Source of the DNA: Acidobacteriota bacterium
GTDB taxonomy: Bacteria > Acidobacteriota > Terriglobia > Acidiferrales > UBA7541
Direction of reading: 5' to 3'
DNA length: 44,368 nt
Assembly (NCBI GenBank): GCA_003223245.1
Contig: QHYI01000120.1
Location: forward strand, 1 to 44,368
The notes under the pieces are model-generated. The model searched no databases and had not been told where the DNA came from. It was given only the letters and a program-made list of their open reading frames with translations. The position numbers and the translations under genes were made by a program. Shown piece by piece: positions 33,092 through 42,048 of this stretch; the stretch's first letter is position 1, and every line of letters starts with the position of its first letter.

Positions 33092-35758
33092 ATGCGGTGG
33101 CCTCGACGATTCTGGCTGACGTTTCAAGCTCTCTTCCTGCGCGAACGGAACACGCAACGGTTAAACGACGAAATTCAGTTTCATCTCGACCAGCAAATCG
33201 CCGAAAACCTCGCCGCCGGAATGAGCCCCAAAGAAGCCCACCACGCCGCCATGCGCACCTTCGGCAATCCCACCTTCCTCAAGGAAGAAGCACGCAACAC
33301 CTGGGGCTGTACCTGGCTCGAACAAATCACCCAGGACCTCCGCTACGCCGTGCGCATGCTCGGCAAGTCCCCCGGCTTTGCCGCCATCGCGGTCCTAACT
33401 CTCGCCCTCGGCATCGGCGCCAACACGGCCATTTTCAGTGTGCTCGATCGCGACCTTTTGCGTCCTCTGCCGTATCCTGATGCCGATCGCCTGGTATTCT
33501 TCGGGATGCTGATTCCCTCGTTCGACTCCCGGCCCTTCTTGTTCACCTCTTCTTACTTTCAACTCGAGGCTGGCAGCACGCCGTTTGAATCTGTCGCATC
33601 CTTTAGACCTGGAGTGGCCGGATGTGACCTCACCGAGGACCATCCCTCACGGTTAGCTTGCGCGCGGGCAGAATCCACCTTCCTCGCGACTTTCGGTGTC
33701 TCCCCAATCCTAGGAAGCAATTTCAGCACCGAGGAGGACGGACCTAACGCTCCCCAAGTGTGCTTAATTTCCTACGCATTGTGGAAAAGCCGGTTCGGCG
33801 GGAGCACGGCAGCGCTGCGTCAAACCCTGTCGCTCGATGGGCAGGCGACCAGAGTCATTGGCGTTCTTCCGCAGAATTTCGAGTGGCCAACGCTCGCCCG
33901 TGTCGACGTGATCCTACCTGAGGCGATTTCAGCTGCCGAGAGAACGAATCCCATTGCGGGAGTGGTGCGTGCCTACGCACGATTGAAACCTGGCGTGACA
34001 ATGGTTCAGGCTCGAGCACAGCTTGCGCCAACCCTGGAGAAGTGGAGAGCGTCTACGCCCTCAATGTTCCGCAAGGAGATGCGGCTGGGATTGCTTTCTG
34101 TGCGCGAGGACCAAGTCGGCTCGATACAGCTTGCGCTGTTCGTTCTTTTCGGGGCTTCACTTGCTTTTCTTCTTCTTGCCGCCGCGAATGTGGCTAACCT
34201 GTTTTTGGCGCGCGGCACCTCGCGAGAGCACGAACTCGCGGTGCGCGCCGCGCTGGGGGCTAGCCGCAGCAGACTTGTCGTTTTGCAGCTCGCCGAAAAC
34301 ACCATGCTTGGTGCCTTCGGAGGAATGCTAGGTGCGGGGATCGCACTCGCATTGCTGCGGTTGTTCGTCGCACTTGCGCCAGCAGGCATTCCACGTGTTG
34401 CGCAAGCCGGATTCGACACATCGGTCATGTTCTTTGTAGTGGGAGCATCGCTGTTGTCGAGTCTGATTTGCGGCCTTGTATCGGTGCTTGCCCCACAGCC
34501 GGTCCGGGCGCTAGCGCCGGGGCCGTCGCTCGGCCCGCGTCGAGCGCCCCTCGGAGCGGCGCTGGTTGCCGCGCAGGTGGCCGTCTCAATTATATTGGTC
34601 ATTGGAGCGGGACTGTTTCTCGAAACCCTCCGAAATATTGAGACGATTCCGCTGGGCATGGACACGAGCCACATCGTTACTGCTGAAGTTACGCTGGGCC
34701 GGGCCTACGGCCAAACGCGGGCATCGGCTGAATTCTTTGACCGTCTGGACACACGCCTACGCAAACTGCCCGGAGTCACGGGCGTCGCAGTGAGCGACTC
34801 TGCGCCGCTGGCAGGACCGCATCGCGCTCACGAGTTTTTTGACATTCGCGTTGACGGGCGTCCGCCATTTCCAAGAGGGACGGGCGGGTTGGTTGGCTGG
34901 TGCATTGTTACTCCCGGTTATTTCGAGACGCTGGGTATACCTATCCTCGAGGGCCGCGGATTTCTCCCGAACGACCAGGATGAGCACGCCGCCGTAATCG
35001 TGGTGAGCAAGAAAATGGCGGACCGGCTCTTTTCGGGCGAGAGCCCGGTTGGACAGCGTGTTCAACTCTCCGTGCCATCCGGACCTTGGTACACAGTTAT
35101 TGGAGTCGCCGGAGATGTGACGTACCTGAACGAATCAGGGCGGGTCGGGCGCACTGATCCGGAATACTACGTCGCGCGCAAAAAGCTGTCAGCGCTTGGG
35201 ACATCGCCGGAGGACGCAGATCGACATGCCTTTTTTCTTGTCCGCAGTCCGATGAAGCCAATCGCAGTGGAGCGCCTCGTTCGCGATGAGATCGCTTCGC
35301 TCGACCCTATGCTGCCGGCGGAGATATCCACTCTTACGGCGCGGCTCAACCTCCTTCGCGTGGAACCACGATTCGACGCGGCGCTTATCAGCCTATTCGC
35401 CGCGATGGGTTTCCTACTTGCTATGATCGGACTGTACGGGGTACTCGCGTTTTTAGTTTCGTCAAGGACTAGAGAAATTGGTGTGCGGATGGCGCTAGGC
35501 GCCAAGCCAGAAAGCGTGTTAGCGATGGTCGTCTGGCGTGGGGTGCGCCTAATGTTGATGGGTTTCGTCCCGGGAGCGGGCATTGCTTTCGCCGTCGCCC
35601 ATTTCTTGCGCGGATTGCTTTATGGGGTCAGCCCGCTGAATCCGGCGCTCGCCGGCCTGGCCGCTCTGCTTCTGCTGTTCGCGGGCCTTGCCGCATGTTA
35701 CGTCCCCGCGCGCCGCGCCACTCGCGTCGATCCCATGGAGGCTTTACGCTACGAATAA
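33092..35758 (+). CDS. ADOP-type permease (two FtsX units, MacB-like)
   Basis: GGAG lies 8 bases before the ATG. The 888-residue product starts with a short cytoplasmic prefix domain ([40 protein letters not shown]). Then comes [20 protein letters not shown] followed by [14 protein letters not shown], the standard opening of acidobacterial duplicated orphan permeases. Two periplasmic MacB-type domains and two FtsX helix groups follow, the first with [19 protein letters not shown] and the second with [20 protein letters not shown], and the end reads [13 protein letters not shown]. No ATPase is adjacent. These proteins probably work in export or envelope stress, but their cargo is unknown. Confidence 0.93.
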   Translation: MRWPRRFWLTFQALFLRERNTQRLNDEIQFHLDQQIAENLAAGMSPKEAHHAAMRTFGNPTFLKEEARNTWGCTWLEQITQDLRYAVRMLGKSPGFAAIAVLTLALGIGANTAIFSVLDRDLLRPLPYPDADRLVFFGMLIPSFDSRPFLFTSSYFQLEAGSTPFESVASFRPGVAGCDLTEDHPSRLACARAESTFLATFGVSPILGSNFSTEEDGPNAPQVCLISYALWKSRFGGSTAALRQTLSLDGQATRVIGVLPQNFEWPTLARVDVILPEAISAAERTNPIAGVVRAYARLKPGVTMVQARAQLAPTLEKWRASTPSMFRKEMRLGLLSVREDQVGSIQLALFVLFGASLAFLLLAAANVANLFLARGTSREHELAVRAALGASRSRLVVLQLAENTMLGAFGGMLGAGIALALLRLFVALAPAGIPRVAQAGFDTSVMFFVVGASLLSSLICGLVSVLAPQPVRALAPGPSLGPRRAPLGAALVAAQVAVSIILVIGAGLFLETLRNIETIPLGMDTSHIVTAEVTLGRAYGQTRASAEFFDRLDTRLRKLPGVTGVAVSDSAPLAGPHRAHEFFDIRVDGRPPFPRGTGGLVGWCIVTPGYFETLGIPILEGRGFLPNDQDEHAAVIVVSKKMADRLFSGESPVGQRVQLSVPSGPWYTVIGVAGDVTYLNESGRVGRTDPEYYVARKKLSALGTSPEDADRHAFFLVRSPMKPIAVERLVRDEIASLDPMLPAEISTLTARLNLLRVEPRFDAALISLFAAMGFLLAMIGLYGVLAFLVSSRTREIGVRMALGAKPESVLAMVVWRGVRLMLMGFVPGAGIAFAVAHFLRGLLYGVSPLNPALAGLAALLLLFAGLAACYVPARRATRVDPMEALRYE

Positions 35759-36154
35759 TCCGTCGCGGAAGTCGATGTCCTGGCTTGGACTCGAACGCAG
35801 CCCTCCCGGCTGTTGAACCTTCGACGCTTTGACCGTTTGACCCTTAAACCTTTTGACTTTTCAACTCTTCAACGCGGCTTCTTGGATCCCAAACCAGTTA
35901 GTACTGTAAAACGATTTCCTGTCTCATTTCGCGATTCCACTTTCTTTTCTTCCACTTAGCCCGCCATTTTTCCCTCGAAAGTATCATCGCCCTACTTTCG
36001 ATCCCCTTGCCCAGTGCGCCGCAAGGCGCATCCGTGCTCAGCTTTTCCCAGCACGCGTGCGGCGATTCTTCCATTGCGTCGCCAGCTTGCCGCGAGCTTC
36101 GAGGGGTCAGGGGGCACCAGTCACAACCTACGGGTCCCAGGTGGACTCTTGTCG
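35759..36154. other. Spacer between the ADOP and SDR genes
   Basis: No gene is supported. It holds an eight-unit octamer repeat (35811-35873) and a hairpin TGCGCC-gcaa-GGCGCA (36015-36030). The rest is pyrimidine-rich. Confidence 0.5.
35811..35873. repeat. Degenerate tandem octamer repeat, about eight units
   Basis: The units are TGTTGAAC, CTTCGAC, GCTTTGAC, CGTTTGAC, CCTTAAAC, CTTTTGAC, TTTTCAAC and TCTTCAAC. All end in AAC or GAC and all but one are 8 bases long. It looks like a decayed minisatellite. Confidence 0.6.
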
Positions 36155-36160
36155 TAAGAT
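36155..36160 (+). promoter_or_regulatory. -10-like box (TAAGAT) of the SDR gene
   Basis: TAAGAT ends 6 bases before the ATG and no ribosome-binding site is seen, as for a leaderless transcript. Confidence 0.4.
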
Positions 36161-36166
36161 ACCGCC

Positions 36167-37030
36167 ATGAATAAGACGCAATCGTTCTTTCGCGACAAAT
36201 CGGTGCTGGTCACCGGAGCCTCTTCTGGGATCGGCGAAGAACTGGCATGGCAATTGGGACAAGCGGGAGCGAAGTTGACGCTGGCCGCGCGGCGTAAGGA
36301 ACTACTCGAAAACCTGGCGCAGAAAATTGCAGCTGCAAGTAAGCAGAGACCATTGGTGGTTCAATGCGACGTCGCCGAAGATGGCGATTTGCAAAAAGCC
36401 GTCGCTGAAACGGTGAGGCAATGGGGAAAACTCGACGTCGCCATCGCCAACGCTGGCTTCGGCGTGGTCGGCCCTCTGAAGAAACTCTCCATTGACGACT
36501 ATCGGCGGCAATTCGAGATCAACGTGTTTGGCGTTCTGCGCACCATTTACGCGGCCCTTCCCGAGCTCGCAAAGAATAAGGGCAACATTGCCATCGTCGG
36601 GAGCGTTTCGGGCTGGACGGCGTCGCCAGGAGCTTCGCCCTACGCCATGAGCAAGTTTGCCGTACGCGCGCTGGCGAATTCGATTACGCCGGAGCTGCGC
36701 TTGTCCGGTGTGACAGTGACGCTCATCAGCCCGGGTTTTGTAGCCAGCGAAATCCGGCGGGTAGACAATCAGGGCAAGTTCCATGAAGATGCCAAGGATC
36801 CGATTCCCGCTTGGCTGGTGATGCCAACCGAGAAAGCCGTGCGCCAGATGCTTCGCGCGATTGCCCGAGGAAGACGCGAAGCCATTATCACCGGACATGG
36901 CAAAGCTTTGGTCTTCTTGGAGCGCTTCATGCCTTGGGTGCTTCGCGCCGTGGGCAGGAAAATGTCGGCAGGCAGAGGTGGCTACCGCTCCGAGCCGAAA
37001 AGCAATTCAATTCGTGCGGGGGGAGCATAG
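36167..37030 (+). CDS. SDR family short-chain dehydrogenase
   Basis: The 287-residue protein has the Rossmann motif TGASSGIG at 16-23, NAG at 95-97, and the catalytic Ser146, Tyr159 and Lys163 (SVSG, then YAMSK), the classical SDR order. It should be an NAD(P)(H)-dependent oxidoreductase of the classical SDR type. The C-terminal part has an extra basic helix (LERFMPWVLRAVGRKMSAGRGG), which may lie at the membrane, as in DltE/DhbA-like members. The substrate cannot be told. It stands alone, convergent with the PilZ gene. Confidence 0.9.
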   Translation: MNKTQSFFRDKSVLVTGASSGIGEELAWQLGQAGAKLTLAARRKELLENLAQKIAAASKQRPLVVQCDVAEDGDLQKAVAETVRQWGKLDVAIANAGFGVVGPLKKLSIDDYRRQFEINVFGVLRTIYAALPELAKNKGNIAIVGSVSGWTASPGASPYAMSKFAVRALANSITPELRLSGVTVTLISPGFVASEIRRVDNQGKFHEDAKDPIPAWLVMPTEKAVRQMLRAIARGRREAIITGHGKALVFLERFMPWVLRAVGRKMSAGRGGYRSEPKSNSIRAGGA

Positions 37031-37103
37031 AGAAAGGAGAACCGAGATCCGTTGACCTTGCTGTTTTCCGTTTTCCGGAGCAGCCGATGCTGAAGATTGA
37101 AAC

Positions 37104-37991
37104 TTACTTTTTCGGTGGCTCGGATTTTCCCGGCTCCTTCTCCGGCTCCCCTTCGGGGAACTCCACGCGCCAAATGTCTTTCTCGTTTTGTAACCCGAAG
37201 ATGCCAACCTGATTCGCCTCGCTTGTGCCAACGTGGCCGATCCAAATTACGCGGTACTTCTTTTTCCGCCACAGCCGGTGTACCTCGATGGTTTGCCCGG
37301 GAGAGGTCAGAAAACCAATGCCGTCGAGCCGCGCGCCATCCTGGCTCAGGTCGATGGTATAGCTGCTCTGCTTGAAAGGATGTCCTCGTGAGTCCGTGCC
37401 TTTCACCACCACGCGCAGCATCTTGGGGACACGGTGTTGCTTGCGGGACCTGCGCCAGAAATCAGGGATGGGATGCTTGAATGCCAGGCCAACTTTGGTT
37501 TCGCGGTCCGTATAAGCATCGAGATAGACGACGCGCACTTCCTGCTCCAGGCCGCTGCCCTTTTGCATCAGAAATACGGAATCGCCGAGAGCCAACTTGG
37601 TTTTGAGCATTACCAGGGCACCGCTGCCGTTGACGGTTTGCGTTTCCGTTTCTTCGTGAAACGCGCCGCAGTTTTTCGTGAAGCCGTAGATCACCACGGG
37701 AATGCGAAGAGGCATGCGTTCGCTGGAACGGGGAATTCTCTTGGTGGTCTCCGTGGAAATAGGGTTGCCAAACGTCAAGGCTGATTTTTGCGTGGAGGGC
37801 GGTGGGTCGTCGAGCGGAGCCACTCCAATCACTTCTTTAGGAGCGCCGCGTTGCGCGCCGTGCTCCCGGCACTTGAAATCCCAGGTTTGTTTCTGGATTT
37901 GCTCGTAGGTTTCCTGACGGTCTGCGAGGGTAACCCAAGAGTCGGCTTCGCAGAGAGGACAACGCAAGCGAATGGCAAAATTTCCAGGCAT
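37104..37991 (-). CDS. Tandem PilZ-domain protein with N-terminal zinc-ribbon-like part
   Basis: The 295-residue product has CPLC at 11-14 and CREH at 41-44, a possible zinc site. Two PilZ-like units follow. Unit 1 (about 88-178) has RSSERMPLRIPV and TVNGSGALV, a weakened motif. Unit 2 (about 182-275) has RKQHR at 183-187 and DLSQDGARL from 214, which is the full RxxxR...D/NxSxxG signature for cyclic di-GMP. The tail is Glu/Pro/Lys-rich. AGGAAG precedes the ATG. It could read the output of the GGDEF cyclase at 14782-16191, but that link is inference. Confidence 0.78.
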   Translation of the reverse strand: MPGNFAIRLRCPLCEADSWVTLADRQETYEQIQKQTWDFKCREHGAQRGAPKEVIGVAPLDDPPPSTQKSALTFGNPISTETTKRIPRSSERMPLRIPVVIYGFTKNCGAFHEETETQTVNGSGALVMLKTKLALGDSVFLMQKGSGLEQEVRVVYLDAYTDRETKVGLAFKHPIPDFWRRSRKQHRVPKMLRVVVKGTDSRGHPFKQSSYTIDLSQDGARLDGIGFLTSPGQTIEVHRLWRKKKYRVIWIGHVGTSEANQVGIFGLQNEKDIWRVEFPEGEPEKEPGKSEPPKK

Positions 37992-38307
37992 TCCGTTCTT
38001 CCTGTGATTTCAGGATACCTTGAAGCGGGCTCTTCGACCGGTGGTATCCATCGAAAAAGTAACTGGTCGAGGCGAGAGAACTCGAAACGAGGACGATGAT
38101 AGCTAAGCTAAGATCGTTCTCGGAAATTAGGCCTGTCCCTTCAGAAAAAGCCGCAAGGAAAAGAACCGTGCCTGCCTCTCGCCTGGAGTTTCACGGGCAC
38201 TTTTGCACAGTATCGACTGGCATCAGGCGCATTGCCAGACCTGCAAGGTCCGGCCGAAAAAGGCAGCAGAAAGGAGACACTCAAGACATTTTGTGAATAG
38301 AATGGCC
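37992..38307. other. Divergent spacer between the PilZ and M49 genes
   Basis: No gene is supported. It contains a long hairpin GGATACC/GGTATCC (38013-38019 with 38043-38049) with an inner GAAG/CTTC stem, and a hairpin GACCT-gca-AGGTC (38238-38250). A structured element follows at 38308. Confidence 0.5.
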
Positions 38308-38373
38308 ACTGCCGAAAGCGGAGGCGCAAAGCGCCTGGGAAGAATGGAGCGAAGGGCGTTTCCGCCCGGCAGT
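38308..38373 (+). promoter_or_regulatory. Three-way-junction leader of the M49 peptidase gene
   Basis: ACTGCC (38308-38313) pairs with GGCAGT (38368-38373). Inside are AGGCGC-aaa-GCGCCT (38322-38336) and GGGCG-tttc-CGCCC (38354-38367). The last stem directly abuts the closing stem. The joining strand GAAAGCGG and the word CGCAAAGC recall, but do not complete, a GEMM-type cyclic di-GMP aptamer. The start codon lies 36 bases downstream. Confidence 0.5.
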
Positions 38374-38409
38374 TGCGGCGAACGGCTAGGCTGTAGTTGA
38401 GGAGGGAAA

Positions 38410-40473
38410 TTGGGCCAGCGGATTGTTCTACTGGATGTGGTTCTTTTGTGTTGCGTTACGACAGCGTTCGGTCAGAGCAGCGTGCACCGTTCGCTCGTCG
38501 AGCGTGTCGGGGACACCGGGTTTGTGCAGGTGGACGCGGGAAGCTTTGCGTCACTGGACGTGAAACAGAAGGAACTTGCGTACTGGCTGACGCAGGCGTC
38601 GATTGCAATCGATCCCATTGTCTACGATCAATTCTCACGATTCGGCTTGCGGCAGAAGCGCTTGCTGGAGGGCATCGTTGTGCACTCCCAGGGGATCGAT
38701 CCAGGCGTCCGAGCGAAAATCATTGATTTCACGAAACTGTTCTGGGCGAACAAAGGCAATCATAACGAGCTGACTTCACAGAAATTCCTGCCGGGGTTCA
38801 CGTTTGACGAACTCCAACAAGCTGCGCAGATCGCTCGGAAGGATGGGGCATTCTCGACTCCTTCCGGCGATCTTCCAGCGATCAAGACTCAGAAAGAGCT
38901 GGATTCCGAGTTGGAAAATCTGCGTGCCTCGTTGTTTGACGCCAGTTTCGAGCCGATGCTTACCGCCAAAAATCCCAGCGGTGGGCTGGATGCCATTCAG
39001 GCAAGTTCGAATACGTTTTATGAAGGCGTAACGCTGGCAGACTTGAAGAATTTTCACGATATTCATCCGCTGAATTCACGGGTGGTACGGGGCCAGGGGG
39101 GCAAACTGGAAGAAGAAATCTATCGTGCAGGAACACCTGACGGGAAAATCCCTCCCGGACTCTATGCAACCTACCTGAACCGCGCCAATGAATATCTTGC
39201 AAAGGCGCAGCAGGTGGCAGACCCACAGCAAGCCAAAGTAATCGGCGACCTAATTCGCTACTACCAAACCGGGGATCCCGGAGACTGGCTGCAATTTGGA
39301 ACCGACTGGGTGCAGAACAACGCAATCATAGATTTTGTCAATGGTTTCGTCGAAATTTATCGGGACGCCCGGGGAGCGAAGGGCAGTTCTCAAACTTTCG
39401 TAAGTATCACGGACAAACCGGTCACCGAAACGATGATGCGCCTGGGCGAGAACGCCAGCTATTTCGAAGAAAAGGCCCCCTGGGATGCGAAGTACAAAAG
39501 GCAAACGTTTCGGTCGCCGGTAGTGAAGGCCGTCGAGACGGTCATCGAGGCGGGCGACTTTAGCGTGACCGTGATTGGCGATAACTTGCCGAACGAAAAC
39601 GAGATTCACGAAAAATACGGCACCAAGAATTTTCTGTTCACCAGCAGCACGCGGGCGCTCAATAGCGCCACCGGCGATGTCATGGCCAAGGAGTTTAGCG
39701 CCAGCAAGGAAATTGCCGAGCGCAGCGCAAAGTACGGGGACGAAGCCGAGGACTTGATGACCGCGCTTCATGAGGTGATTGGCCACGGTTCCGGAAAGCT
39801 GAGCGAGCGCTTAAAAGGCGGCGCCGAACCGTACTTGAAAGGCTATTTCTCGACGCTCGAGGAAGCGCGCGCAGACCTCAGTGCGTTGTGGAATGCGTGG
39901 GATCCGAAGCTGAAAGAGCTCGGGCTGGTCAGCAATCAAGAGAAGGTCGCGAAAGCAATGTATGACAGCGCCGCCGTAGCTGCTCTGACGCAATTGCAGC
40001 GCATACCGAAGGGCGACACCATCGAAGAGGATCACCAACGCGATCGGCAACTCATTGTGAACTATATCCGGGCGCACGCGCCGGGCGCTATCGAACAATT
40101 CGACCGTGACGGGAAAACTTACATTCGCGTGCAGGATTACATGAAAATGCGCCAGGGCGTGGGGATGTTGCTGGCCGAATTAATGCGCATCAAGGCAGAG
40201 GGCGATTACGACGCCATCAAAGCTCTGGTGGACGAATATGCCGTACACTTCGATCCCCGGCTGCGCGACCAGGTGGTAGCCCGATACAAAAAGCTGAATG
40301 TTCCGACGTATTGGGTGGGCATCAATGCGAAGTTGACCGCGCAGACCGCAAGTGATGGGCGCATACGAGAAGTGGCCATCAGCTATCCAGCAGACGCAGC
40401 GCAGCGGTATCTAGAGTACAGTTCCATGTACGACAAATCCCTCTTGCCCGCGCGTGAGCCGGGAAAAGAGTGA
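38410..40473 (+). CDS. M49 family (dipeptidyl-peptidase III-like) zinc peptidase, secreted
   Basis: The start is TTG at 38410 with GGAGG just upstream. The 687-residue product opens with a hydrophobic segment ending AFGQS, a likely signal peptide. The zinc motif HEVIGHGSGK (HExxGH, 454-459) and the second motif EEARAD at 484-489 are those of family M49, which removes dipeptides from peptide N-termini. The sequence around 385-412 (VIGDNLPNENEIHEKYG) is also typical. The length is close to the family norm. A structured leader lies in front. It may serve peptide scavenging in the periplasm; the export is predicted. Confidence 0.9.
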   Translation: MGQRIVLLDVVLLCCVTTAFGQSSVHRSLVERVGDTGFVQVDAGSFASLDVKQKELAYWLTQASIAIDPIVYDQFSRFGLRQKRLLEGIVVHSQGIDPGVRAKIIDFTKLFWANKGNHNELTSQKFLPGFTFDELQQAAQIARKDGAFSTPSGDLPAIKTQKELDSELENLRASLFDASFEPMLTAKNPSGGLDAIQASSNTFYEGVTLADLKNFHDIHPLNSRVVRGQGGKLEEEIYRAGTPDGKIPPGLYATYLNRANEYLAKAQQVADPQQAKVIGDLIRYYQTGDPGDWLQFGTDWVQNNAIIDFVNGFVEIYRDARGAKGSSQTFVSITDKPVTETMMRLGENASYFEEKAPWDAKYKRQTFRSPVVKAVETVIEAGDFSVTVIGDNLPNENEIHEKYGTKNFLFTSSTRALNSATGDVMAKEFSASKEIAERSAKYGDEAEDLMTALHEVIGHGSGKLSERLKGGAEPYLKGYFSTLEEARADLSALWNAWDPKLKELGLVSNQEKVAKAMYDSAAVAALTQLQRIPKGDTIEEDHQRDRQLIVNYIRAHAPGAIEQFDRDGKTYIRVQDYMKMRQGVGMLLAELMRIKAEGDYDAIKALVDEYAVHFDPRLRDQVVARYKKLNVPTYWVGINAKLTAQTASDGRIREVAISYPADAAQRYLEYSSMYDKSLLPAREPGKE

Positions 40474-40562
40474 ACTTTAGTACAGTACGACGCGGCTTTC
40501 CTTTCTCACGCGCGTCATTTGAACCTGAAATTCGAAATTGGAAGCGTGTTGAAGGGGTTTCC

Positions 40563-40630
40563 TCAAGATTTCGGCGTCCGATGAACAGCGGCAAGGGGCG
40601 GAAGCTTTAGTAGGGCGAGGGCGGGCAGCG
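40563..40630 (-). pseudogene. glgB: Remnant of a glgB 3' end
   Basis: On the minus strand the sequence reads ALALLKLPPLAAVHRTPKS and then TGA. The intact glgB gene at 42049 ends [17 protein letters not shown] and TGA. The DNA shares the 18-base word AACAGCGGCAAGGGGCGG and GATTTCGGCG; the remnant has lost six bases in frame. It lies 66 bases after the end of the phosphatase gene. Only the last 20 or so codons can be aligned. Confidence 0.75.
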
Positions 40631-40641
40631 CTTCTGTGGTT

Positions 40642-40663
40642 GGGACGCGGCACGGTGCGTCCC
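40642..40663. repeat. Hairpin GGGACGC/GCGTCCC after the phosphatase gene
   Basis: Seven perfect pairs with an 8-base loop, 33 bases after the stop of the minus-strand phosphatase gene. No T-run follows, so it is at best a weak terminator. Confidence 0.45.
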
Positions 40664-40695
40664 TAGCTGTCCCTATTCAAGCGAAAGCCCTCAAA

Positions 40696-41955
40696 TCATT
40701 TGCACCTGGCGACGAGCAGGGTAATGTCGTCACGCTGTTCGTGAGGGCTGAAGCTGCGAACCCTTTTGACCAGGGAGGCAAGTAAGTTCTGCGGGGGCAA
40801 GTCGCGATGCTCGTACAAAGCGTCGACCAAACGAGATTCCCCGAATTCTTCGCCTGCGTCGTTGAACGATTCCGTCACGCCATCGGTATAGAAAGCCACC
40901 GTATCTCCTGGAGAGAGAGCTCGCTCGCCGGCGGAGCAGTCCCAACCTTTGAAAAGCCCCAAGACCGTGCCGGTAGGTTCGAGGCGCTCCAGATGATTGT
41001 CGTGACGCAGAACCAGGGCGGGAAGATGGCCGCAATTCACATAGCGCAAGCGCCGTAACCTGTCATCGTACTCTCCAAAGAAGAGAGTGGCAAAAGCGCT
41101 GTCCGCGGTATTCTCGTAGAAGAGCCGATTTACGGAGATTAGGAAGCGCTGCGGCTGTTGCATTACAAACGGAACGTAGGGGCGGCTCGAATAAGTTGCA
41201 GACTGATTTCGGAGGTGCGCCTGGAGATTAGCCATCAAGAGAGCCGCCGCGACTCCTTTTCCTGAAACGTCGCCGATGACCAGCCCGAGCTGATTTCGGC
41301 CGAGTTCGAGAAAATCGTAGTAGTCGCCGCCTACCTGTCGAGCCTGGATGCAAACGGCCGCACACTCGAGGGTCGAAAGAGAGGGCGTGGTCTGCGGGAA
41401 AAGCCTTAATTGCACTTGCCTGGCCAGCTCCAACTCCTGGCTAGTGCGGTGCTCGGTTTCAAACCTCTGGGCATGCTCGCGACGGTGCGCCTGAACTTCG
41501 CGAGCGATTTCCTCATAACTGAGAAGCGTAAACGAGTTTCCGTCCAAATCTTCGAAGCTTGTGGAGACGGCGCCCCAGGATTGTACCTGAGGCGGATGGT
41601 GGAACCGGACGCCGCGCTTGCTCCACGCCTCAAACTTGGCAAAGACGTTTTCAGTCAGGAAGACGATTTGCGTGGGGCGGCCGATGAGTTTGTATTCTTC
41701 CGACCCTGGTTTGGGAGCCACCAGGGAAAGCACGGCCGTGCCATCGGGGGGCGTAACTGCTAGCGTCGGATCAGCGGATTGCAGCGGAGCATCAAAGGCC
41801 AGAGAGAACCCCAGCTGGTCCAAGTAGAATCGGCGGCTGCGATCGGGATCGCGAACGAAAACGGTAATGGTGCCGAGGCGGAGGTAGGGGTCCTCGCGGT
41901 CCGGATGAAAACTGCAGCGGTGCGCCAGAAACGGTGAAGGGTGAGCAGCAGCCAC
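40696..41955 (-). CDS. VOC (glyoxalase-like) domain fused to a SpoIIE/PP2C phosphatase
   Basis: The GTG at 41955 gives 419 residues; GTG at 41982 would add nine. The N-terminal part (about 26-150) reads LGTITVFVRDPDRSRRFYLDQLGF, ending in DLDGNSFTLLSYEE, the build of a vicinal-oxygen-chelate domain. A helix-rich linker follows. The C-terminal part is a PP2C-type serine phosphatase of the SpoIIE/RsbU group: GGDYYDF, VIGDVSGKGVAAALLM, FYTDGVTESFN and RDDITLLVARCK supply the metal-binding aspartates. SpoIIE-type phosphatases usually release anti-sigma factor antagonists, so it may act in a partner-switch. The sensor role of the VOC part is inferred. Confidence 0.88.
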   Translation of the reverse strand: MAAAHPSPFLAHRCSFHPDREDPYLRLGTITVFVRDPDRSRRFYLDQLGFSLAFDAPLQSADPTLAVTPPDGTAVLSLVAPKPGSEEYKLIGRPTQIVFLTENVFAKFEAWSKRGVRFHHPPQVQSWGAVSTSFEDLDGNSFTLLSYEEIAREVQAHRREHAQRFETEHRTSQELELARQVQLRLFPQTTPSLSTLECAAVCIQARQVGGDYYDFLELGRNQLGLVIGDVSGKGVAAALLMANLQAHLRNQSATYSSRPYVPFVMQQPQRFLISVNRLFYENTADSAFATLFFGEYDDRLRRLRYVNCGHLPALVLRHDNHLERLEPTGTVLGLFKGWDCSAGERALSPGDTVAFYTDGVTESFNDAGEEFGESRLVDALYEHRDLPPQNLLASLVKRVRSFSPHEQRDDITLLVARCK

Positions 41956-41961
41956 TGCGTA

Positions 41962-41967
41962 AGTATA
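41962..41967 (-). promoter_or_regulatory. Extended -10 box (TGCTATACT) of the phosphatase gene
   Basis: TATACT on the minus strand, preceded by TGC, ends 6 bases before the GTG at 41955. No ribosome-binding site is seen. This favours the shorter start and a leaderless transcript. Confidence 0.45.
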
Positions 41968-42048
41968 GCAGAGCCAAGTCACTGCAGGGTTCGGGAGAAA
42001 AAGGAAGAGCTGCCCTGCTCGCTCAACCCCGTGATTGGATGACGTTGG

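Noticed and set aside
35780-35815. A tRNA-like word (GGACTCGAAC, T-arm reverse complement)
   Set aside because: The flanking bases do not form a T-stem and no acceptor or anticodon arm can be folded around it.
35899-40495. Extra BlaI operators at TTAGTAC words near 35899 and 40482
   Set aside because: Seven-base words are expected several times by chance in 44 kb, and neither copy has the full palindrome of the blaI promoter.
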